Positions 57,060 to 64,000 of a stretch of DNA of 64,000 nt are shown here, one piece after another. The position numbers and the translations under genes are program-made. Within the stretch, counting starts at the first letter, position 1, and each line of letters opens with the position of its first letter. Source of the stretch: Megaleporinus macrocephalus (Eukaryota > Chordata > Actinopteri > Characiformes > Anostomidae); contig CM038706.1 in the NCBI GenBank assembly GCA_021613375.1, forward strand, positions 23,391,366 to 23,455,365, read 5' to 3'. Below the pieces are notes generated by a model, which had not been told where the DNA came from, made no database searches, and was given only the letters and a program-made list of their open reading frames with translations.

Positions 57060-58790
57060 TGCGATCCTGTTCCATTTTTGTGAGCCTAGCTATAGCATAT
57101 GATTTCAGGCTTATGTAATAAGCCAGTTCATATTTAGCAGTGCCCTGGGGTCTGTCTGTCCCAAAGTGCTGTGATTAGATTTTTGGTTGCTGAATTGGTG
57201 AAACGAGTACACTATGATGGCTGTTTTGTAGTTTGAGGTAACAGAATACGTTTATAGGCTGGGGGCTTTTGTTGGTTAGCCTTTCCTTGTTAATGAAATC
57301 ATGCACACTTCTGCATAAAACACATTAATCTGAAGCAGGTATAAAGTGTGAAGCAGAAAGTGTTCTGAAAGGTAAGTCATAACACAAGAGGTTCTTAGAG
57401 AGGCCGTGTCTGTGGTTAATGCTTTGCTGCTGTCAAAATGAATTTTTATTGTTTTTCAGTTTTTAGCGTAAGGTGAAAGTGCCTGTTGGCTTTTATACTG
57501 TCTGTAAGTTTCATGATGAATGGATCAAAAGAAATTACCTAAAATCACTGGGTTACAATTACATAATACATTATAGTTACAATATATTAAAGTGTATATT
57601 CCCTCTCGTGTAAAGTTTTAGAGATAACAAGGTTTTGTTCTAACAGCAGTATATATGCATATGTGTATGCAGTGCCAAGAGGAGCGCAGGATAGAAGTGT
57701 TCTGGCCTACTGCTAGTGTGTAACACTACTGAATGCAGTGTACAGTGGGGCCAAAAAGTCCTAACTTACCAACTCAAACAACAAACTATGGAAGTATGTG
57801 GATCTCAAAGGATCAAGCATATTTTTAAAAAGGGGACCAGTGTGAGCTATGTGTCATAACCAAGGACTTCACGTGCTTTAACACAGGGGTGGGAAACTGA
57901 GGGCCACAAACAGTTTGGTGATTTTTCTGCTCCTCCCATGTGATTTCCATCTTTGCATTTTCTGTTTTGATAGTCATTTTGCCAGAAAAATAAATGTTAC
58001 CATTACATGATTACAGTTCTGAAACAGCATTGGTTTGAGACATATTTGTATGGAATGATAGTGCTTTTCCATTTTTTTCGAATGCAGTCCATCTGTGGTG
58101 GTCTTGTGGAGGTCCCCACGATAGAAGAGTAAGGTAAAAGAGCCTAACAAAGTATGCAGAGAAACAGAAGGGCTACTGTCTTTAATTGTAGAACCATAAA
58201 GCTGATAAAAATGAACAAGGAGTGGAGATACAAGGAGGTATTCCTGATGCAGTGCTTGGTGAGTGTACATCAACAGCTATGAAAACAAACCATGATAGCA
58301 AGGAGTATTATTATTATAATTATTATATAATAAATCAGGCTGCAGCTGTCTACCACCTCGGGTAGTATACGGAACATAACAAGATGTCGTTAAGCAATAT
58401 TATTTTATTCTGTTACTACAGTATGTACACTAAAATATAAATACAAAAAAACCCAAATGTACGTTCAAAATCTCAACCAGTGTGTGTGTGTGGTTTTTTT
58501 CCACTAACAGTTGCACTACAAATTCGCAACACATTTTTATAAATTGGTTTTGTCTTGTAGACATACTGCTGCTTAGACCGGTTATTTCGGCTATTATAAA
58601 ATGTATTATAGCGTAATTAAACTCATTTGTCAATTAAACACATTTGCTTTGTTCAAATTCGAGAAAGACAGAAGACCTGAACACTACGCGTTTAAATAAG
58701 TCGATAATTCATTTCATTATTTGTTAAAATTAAAATATATATTTAGTGAAATTACAGACAATAGATCCGAACTTTGGGTGCTTTACGGCG
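57060..58790. other. Intergenic stretch between ube2d and the THAP gene
   Basis: No gene is recognised. It contains foldback repeat fragment D and AT-rich sequence, including a block at 57505-57560 (TTCATGATGAATGGATCAAA) resembling sequences near 33880 and, inverted in sense, near 36755. Confidence 0.45.
58082..58275 (+). repeat. Foldback interspersed repeat, fragment D
   Basis: Right-hand part only of the family seen at 12, 31.5 and 47.6 kb: CTGTGGTGGTCTTGTGGAGG, TATGCAGAGAAACAGA, TTGTAGAACCATAAAG, ACAAGGAGGTATTCCTGATG and the tail GGTGAGTGTA. Confidence 0.7.
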
Positions 58791-58799
58791 GAATTATAG

Positions 58800-59320
58800 G
58801 GCCTTTATTTTGACAGCTGAATCCCGAGTGTGACGCAATTCAGCGGGATTTCATTGGCCCATGGGCGGAACTTGAAAAAAGAGCTCTGCGACTTGATTGG
58901 ACGCTCAGCAGCCGAGAAGCGCTTGTGTTCGGAATCGCTCCCTGTTACTTGAATTGTACACTTTACAGTAAGTCAGCTAGATCGTAGTGCTGACAATATG
59001 CTGGCTCCCCGGTCGCTGTCCAGTCAGTTCACCACACAGTGTTCACTACAATATATTAGTTAACGTGTGATCCATTACGAGCACATGTGCTGACTCGTGA
59101 AGTCGCAGCGGCAGTAAGGAAGGCATCAAAGCGACTGGTTTGGTCAGTTTGGGACGCAACCGAAGTTTGGCCGCTACGTCCTGATCATAAGCCCCTCCTT
59201 CTCCCCACTAGACCCTCCAATGCCTGCATAGCAACTGTTACTATCCGCCATTTTTTCGGTCAAGCATTCGGGACCCTGTGCGGCTTCTTTCTGACATATT
59301 TTGAACTCTAAGCTCCGGAT
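58800..59320 (+). promoter_or_regulatory. Promoter and 5' UTR of the THAP-transposase gene
   Basis: CpG-containing sequence with two ATTGG (inverted CCAAT) boxes at 58853-58857 and 58896-58900 and a GGGCGG box at 58863-58868, about 420-470 bases upstream of the ATG. This looks like an ordinary host promoter. Target transposon ends were not seen here. Confidence 0.5.
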
Positions 59321-62300
59321 ATGGTGAAACGGTGTGTATGGGGGAATTGTAAGAGCGACACCCGATACCCGGACAGAGTAGTGGGGGTTGTTTTCTACCC
59401 GTTTCCTAAACCAAAGACTAATTTGCAAAAATGCCAGCAGTGGATTCGCCTGTGTGGTCGACCAGAACAGCGACTGAACACAAACACCATCAGCAAAAAC
59501 ACATACGTCTGCTCAAAGGTGAGGCTGCTGTTTATCTTCTAATGTCACCTCCTTGATTAAATAACTTCCCAAGCTTTTTATTCGTGTGTGGTTCCTGATT
59601 CGCATTGCTTAATTCTACAGCTGACTTTAGCTCTTTATTTGTGACTTCTGATTCAGTGAACGACTGTAAACTAAGGAAAGTGTGCACCATCGTGTATTAC
59701 TGTGCAGTTTCCATGTTCAGCAGACTAAAATAGAATAATAATGATGTAGAACTATGTACTTTGTTTGCCCGGCAGCTGTAAATGCAATGTATGTGATAAA
59801 GCTAATAAAATATCTCATTTAGCAGACATATGATGTTCCTTCTGTTAATTTCAGCTATGCAAGTGTTAGTTTGTTGTAAAGAAAGATTTTAAATTTAATC
59901 CACAGAAGCGGCTGACAAAATGCGCAGCAGTAGTGCATAAAAAAAAAGAGAATGCAATTGCAGGAGGATTTGTTCATATAAAATGAGGCTAATTACAGAT
60001 TTCAAACAGAGAATCAGTATGTGACTGTAAGGAAAAAAAAACTGGTTTTATTCTGGCTCAAGCTGGTTTCATATAACTAAATACCTTTAATAACTTGGCA
60101 CATAGAGCAGTACTGCACACAGGTAACTGAATAGAAAGCTTGTTGTCAGTTTTTTCTAAGTATAGTTTGGTTCATGTCAACCACTGTGAGTAATTCTGAC
60201 AAAACAGCAAACAACTCTAAATTATTGCGGTTCCACCTCAACTATTTAACTGTGTAGAATAGTGGTGAAAAAAGTGGTTCCCCTTTAAGAATTCTTAAAT
60301 TGTCTGAAAGTGTGGGTTTTGTTTACTATTAGACCTATTACATTTGGAAAACGTGCCTAAATATTGTGTTTAAAGAGTTATTAAACTAATTATTAAAGTT
60401 ATGAGAAGTTAAAAAAATCGTTCTTTCACCCACAATATTCCGCTGACAGCCGTTGTCTGTAGGAATGTAAAAGTAAAAGACACAGGAGAATTGAGAAGAG
60501 GGCCAGTGGAAAGCAGTGATCATATTTTGCTGATGAAATAGCGGCTGATTGTAGTTTTCTGACAAGAAATTGCTAAAATGATTTCATGTATAACATTTTA
60601 ATCTACACAATATATGTTACTACTGAATAACAGTTATTAGTATTATTAGTATTTCCTTTTGAAGCATTACATATATTGAGCAATGCTTTTTCTTTTTTGA
60701 CTCTCTATATGTTTTCAATCCCAGACTTGGTGTTTGCCTTGCCTGTTAAAGAAATGTTTGTATTGAAGTGCTGTCACTTGTCACTGCACAAAACGCATCG
60801 GTCCATATTCAAATTTGTGTACATTGTTGAGAATGGTACTGTTTAAACATTCATGTTTAATTGATTTAAGCACTTCGTCAGTGGAGGCCCGTCTGATGAG
60901 TTCCCAGATCCACTGGATGCCCTGGATGAAAAGAATACACCCAAGTCACCTCCAAAGAAAAAGTAACCTATAAATACCACATTTTACCTAATTTTGTTAC
61001 TGTTCACTGTCTGTGTTTTTGTTACATATGTCTCTAATGTGTGTGTGTGTGTGTGGGTGTGTGTGGTTGTGTGTGTGGGTGTGTGTGTGCTGTGCAGACA
61101 GAGGTGTGAACTGACGGAAACCATAAACCAGAGTACAGAGATTGTTCTAACTGACAACACAAGTAAGTTTTGTTGTATCTAGTCAACAGTGTTAGTTAAG
61201 TACGACTTCCAAAGTCATATGCAAAAGTTTGGGCACCTTGCTTAAATGACATGTTTTGGTGATGTTCTAAGTAAAAATATAATGTTAACTTACATTAAGC
61301 TAAACAGCATTGTTTAATGTGGGGAAATGTTCAATGGCCTTTTTTAATTACAATGCCTGAGTTTACAATATGAAATTTAAGTTTGCATCTTGCTTTAAAC
61401 CTCAGTTAAAGCATGTCTCGAGCAGGTGGTAAGATAAACATCAGTTCAACCAGTGAGATGTTGTTACATAGTTATAAAAGGCAGATGATATAGGTGATTT
61501 CAGAATGATAAAACTGCCACTTTCAAGAAAACATTAACAGTAATACATGGATGTATATGTATATAGTTTTTGTTGATTTTGTTTCCGTATTTAGTTTGAA
61601 TAGCTTGTAAATAGCTTTGGATAACTGATATTTGTAGAATGATTCATGTGCAAGAAAAGTTGTATATTATTGAAAACAATCATTTAAGATTTCTAAACAT
61701 TTACAACATTTCTTGCAGATAAATGATTCTGAAATTATGCTAATGTTTTATAAGCTTAATTGAGAAAGCTGTATAGCATTGAGAATTAATTTATGATCGA
61801 ACTAGTATATGGAATGCCTCATGTTCCAAAGCAGAGACCAAATCCTGCTAATAAAACAGCTATTGTTAGGTATTTTGTGAAAAGAATGTATTAATGTTAG
61901 TGCCCAGTGTGTGATATTTTAATCCACACAGTATATGTTACTACTGAATCACAGTTATTAGTATGACAAGAGATTCAACAGTAGAGTGAAATATATTGAG
62001 ATATATATATTTTTTTTCTTAATCACGCTTTGGGATGTCAAAGGAACCACATCATGTTGTGCCATCATGTTTTCTTTTGTTTTTAACTTGTAGCCGTGGT
62101 ATGTGAAGCAGACCTAAACCCTTACAAGATTGTGAACACCATGGCAGGAGTAGGAGTTGTGGCAGTCCAACAAAGCAAATCAACATCTATAGAGGATTCC
62201 CTGAGGATGACCGCCTACATTCAGTCTGAGGAAATTAAGCATCTCAAAAAACAACTCTCTGAATTACAGTATATCAGCTTGACACCTGAATTAATCAACA

Positions 62301-63205
62301 ACAGCAGCATCGCCGGTTACTTTGAGTTTTGTACTGGATTCACATTTGACACATTTAATCATCTGTGCACTTTTCTCAGACTTCCCAGCGACAGTATCAC
62401 TCCACAAACAGACCTTCCTCTCACCTACAGAAAGGAAACTTGGCACACAAAAAAGATGCCTTTTCGCAACCAGTTCTTACTGGTTTTAATGAAACTGCGC
62501 AACAACTACGACATGAAGGATTTGGCATTTAAGTTCCAAATTGATGTGAAGAGCGTCAACTTAATTTTCAACACCTGGATTAACTACTTATACCTCCGGC
62601 TAGGCCAGGTATCAGTATGGCCACACAGAGATGTTATTACAGCTCATATGCCAGACAGCTTCAAGAAAGAATTCCCCACAACATTTGCCATGTTGGACTG
62701 TACAGAACTGAAACTTGAAAGACCAACATCACTGCCACTCCCTGGTCAGACCACCTGTGATGGCAAATCCTCAAACATGCTTAAAGGACTAGTTGCATGC
62801 GACCCACGTGGATCTATATTATTTGTGTCTGCGCTCCACGTCGGATCAATATCAGACAAGGACATTTTTCGACAGTGCAACATCATCTCTCTGCTTTACA
62901 GTCTCATTCAGGTTGGCTACCTGAACCCAGGTGATGCTTTAATGGCAGACAAAGGCTTCCAGAATGAGGAGGACGTTGAGAGAGTTGGCCTGTGCCTCAA
63001 CATACCCCCACTGGCAAAGGGCAAAGAGCAAAAGACAACGAAAATGGCCAAACACAGAGCAAACGTCAAGAGAGCCATTGGAAAAATAAAGAAGTTTAAA
63101 ATAGTGTCCGATAAAATTCCCAACTCCATACTTAGTAAAATTAATCAAATTTGGTTTGTGGTCAGCATGCTGACAAACTTTCAGCCCCATATCTTGAGTC
63201 AGTAG
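59321..63205 (+). CDS. THAP domain plus HARBI1/ISL2EU-type DDE transposase-derived protein, 4 exons, 488 aa
   Basis: Coding exons: 59321-59518, 60871-60962, 61098-61162, 62094-63205 (1467 bases). Residues 1-90 form a THAP zinc finger of C2CH type: Cys5, Cys10, Cys64 and His67, with the conserved Trp in QQWIRLCG and the segment HFVSGGPSDEFPDP. The second Cys and the His flank the exon 1/2 junction. A basic linker (SPPKKK) and a short coiled coil (SEEIKHLKKQLSELQ) follow. Residues about 315-460 are a DDE_Tnp_4 domain: first Asp320 in MLDCTELKLERP, second Asp404 in GDALMADKGF. The third acidic residue, expected where family members read HVERAIGRLK, is Lys444 (NVKRAIGKIKKF). This domain combination is that of ISL2EU-type transposons. 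Intact introns, a host-like promoter and the lost glutamate suggest a domesticated, DNA-binding but catalytically inactive protein; a recently dead element copy is the alternative. Confidence 0.88.
61037..61090 (+). repeat. (TG)n tract in THAP gene intron 2
   Basis: A TG-rich microsatellite with interruptions, directly before the acceptor TGTGCTGTGCAG|ACAGAGG of exon 3. Confidence 0.85.
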
Positions 63206-63239
63206 GTATACCTTTAGATGGACCTATTCCTATGCATTG

Positions 63240-63540
63240 TTTGGGGCAGTCGTGGGCTGAAGGTTAGGGATCCGGTCTTGTGACCGGAAGGTCGCCGGTT
63301 CGATCCCTGGGACCGGCAAGTCATGACTGTAGTGCCCTTGGGCAAGGCACCTAACCCCAACTGCTCCCCGGGCGCCGTGGATAAGGGCTGCCCACCGCTC
63401 CGGGCACGTGTGCTCACCGCCCCCTAGTGTGTATGTTCACTAGTGTGTGTATATGTGGGTGTTTCACTGCACGGATGGGTTAAATGCGGAGGTCAAATTC
63501 CGCTGTGTGTAAACACATGTGGCTAATCGTACGTCGTCGT
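63240..63540 (+). repeat. tRNA-derived SINE (fish V-SINE-like)
   Basis: The 5' part has Pol III promoter elements: an A-box-like GTGGGCTGAAGG and a B box GGTTCGATCCC at 63297-63307. The body carries the conserved stretch with GGCAAGGCACCTAACCCC, CTGCTCCCCGGGCGCC, CCGCTCCGGGCACGTGTG, CGCCCCCTAGTGTGTATG and GGTTAAATGCGGAGGTCAAA, typical of abundant otophysan SINEs, and it ends in an AT-rich tail. It starts about 35 bases after the THAP gene stop codon and probably lies in its 3' UTR. Confidence 0.88.
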
Positions 63541-63833
63541 ACGTTGATAATAATTTAATTTACCAGGTTACTCAAACCACATTATATGCAGGATGTGTTC
63601 TGCCCCTCTGCTGTACCTAATAGTGGTTGTAATGGGGGCATCGTCACAAGAGTTCAACATCTGCATCCTTGGCCTCCAAAACTTTGTTGTTGGTTACTGT
63701 AATTACTGTATATACATTAAATGACTATCAAGAATGTACTATTTAAATGATACTTGATGATCAATCAATCAAATTATCAATATATCAGAATATTTACTAG
63801 AGCACATTTATTATACTGTTACTGCAGGAAGAA

Positions 63834-63839
63834 AATAAA
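63834..63839 (+). terminator. Candidate poly(A) signal of the THAP-transposase gene
   Basis: AATAAA followed by GT/T-rich sequence (GTGAGTGTCATGTTGCTC), about 630 bases after the stop codon, with the SINE in between. Confidence 0.5.
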
Positions 63840-64000
63840 TCTTGACAAATGTGAGTGTCATGTTGCTCTTCTTTGAAAGCTGTGCTGGTTATTTTGTGCA
63901 ACAAGTGGAATACATACTGGTTATCTGAGATTCCTTTCTCTTGCCTCCAGCTTTTGACTTCTTTTTTCTGTGGAACTTTGATAGCAAATAAATAAGATTA

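Noticed and set aside
63240..63330. Possible true tRNA gene (B box GGTTCGATCCC)
   Set aside because: No complete cloverleaf or acceptor stem; the sequence continues into a typical SINE body and tail.

Overview
The window is vertebrate, and almost certainly teleost, nuclear DNA. Its genes are intron-split with GT-AG junctions, the proteins are close to vertebrate families, and the repeats are fish-type (a tRNA-derived SINE, foldback elements, long TA/CA/GA microsatellites). The repeats suggest an otophysan fish (characin or catfish side), but this is inference; no species is named.

Layout. 1-9.5 kb (-): first coding exon of trim8 (RING plus two B-boxes); its other exons must lie left of the window. 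15.2-26.2 kb (-): complete 12-exon sufu, 469 aa, the cytoplasmic brake on GLI factors in Hedgehog signalling. 27.6-28.2 kb (+): a single-exon coding sequence of 189 aa that I do not recognise. 29.4-30.9 kb (-): a miR-146 locus, with a hairpin whose mature strand matches the miR-146a sequence I know, a two-exon primary transcript, a TATA box and NF-kB-type sites upstream. 35.2-45.9 kb (+): a 10-exon rnf145 paralogue, 791 aa, encoding a multi-pass ER RING E3 ligase with a long duplicated tail. 48.8-56.5 kb (+): a 7-exon UBE2D-class ubiquitin-conjugating enzyme with a second, alternative last exon. 59.3-63.2 kb (+): a 4-exon gene joining a THAP DNA-binding domain to a HARBI1/ISL2EU-type transposase domain in which the third catalytic acidic residue is lysine. 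A tRNA-derived SINE follows.

Exon phases were checked by length. Summed CDS lengths are divisible by three for sufu (1410), rnf145 (2376), ube2d (444, or 447 with the alternative exon) and the THAP gene (1467).

How the parts fit. trim8 and sufu are adjacent and collinear as in human 10q24, where MIR146B also lies. rnf145 and UBE2D2 map to human 5q, the arm that carries MIR146A. The miR-146 gene therefore sits between the two gene sets, which bears on the origin of the two mammalian miR-146 loci. Several products belong to ubiquitin and NF-kB biology (TRIM8, RNF145 and UBE2D enzymes; miR-146 as a feedback repressor), but I see no sign that this is more than proximity.

The main points for a second look are the complete miR-146 promoter/pri-miRNA structure, the D-D-K transposase-derived gene, the alternative UBE2D C-terminus, and the altered YLYF motif and duplicated tail of the rnf145 paralogue.
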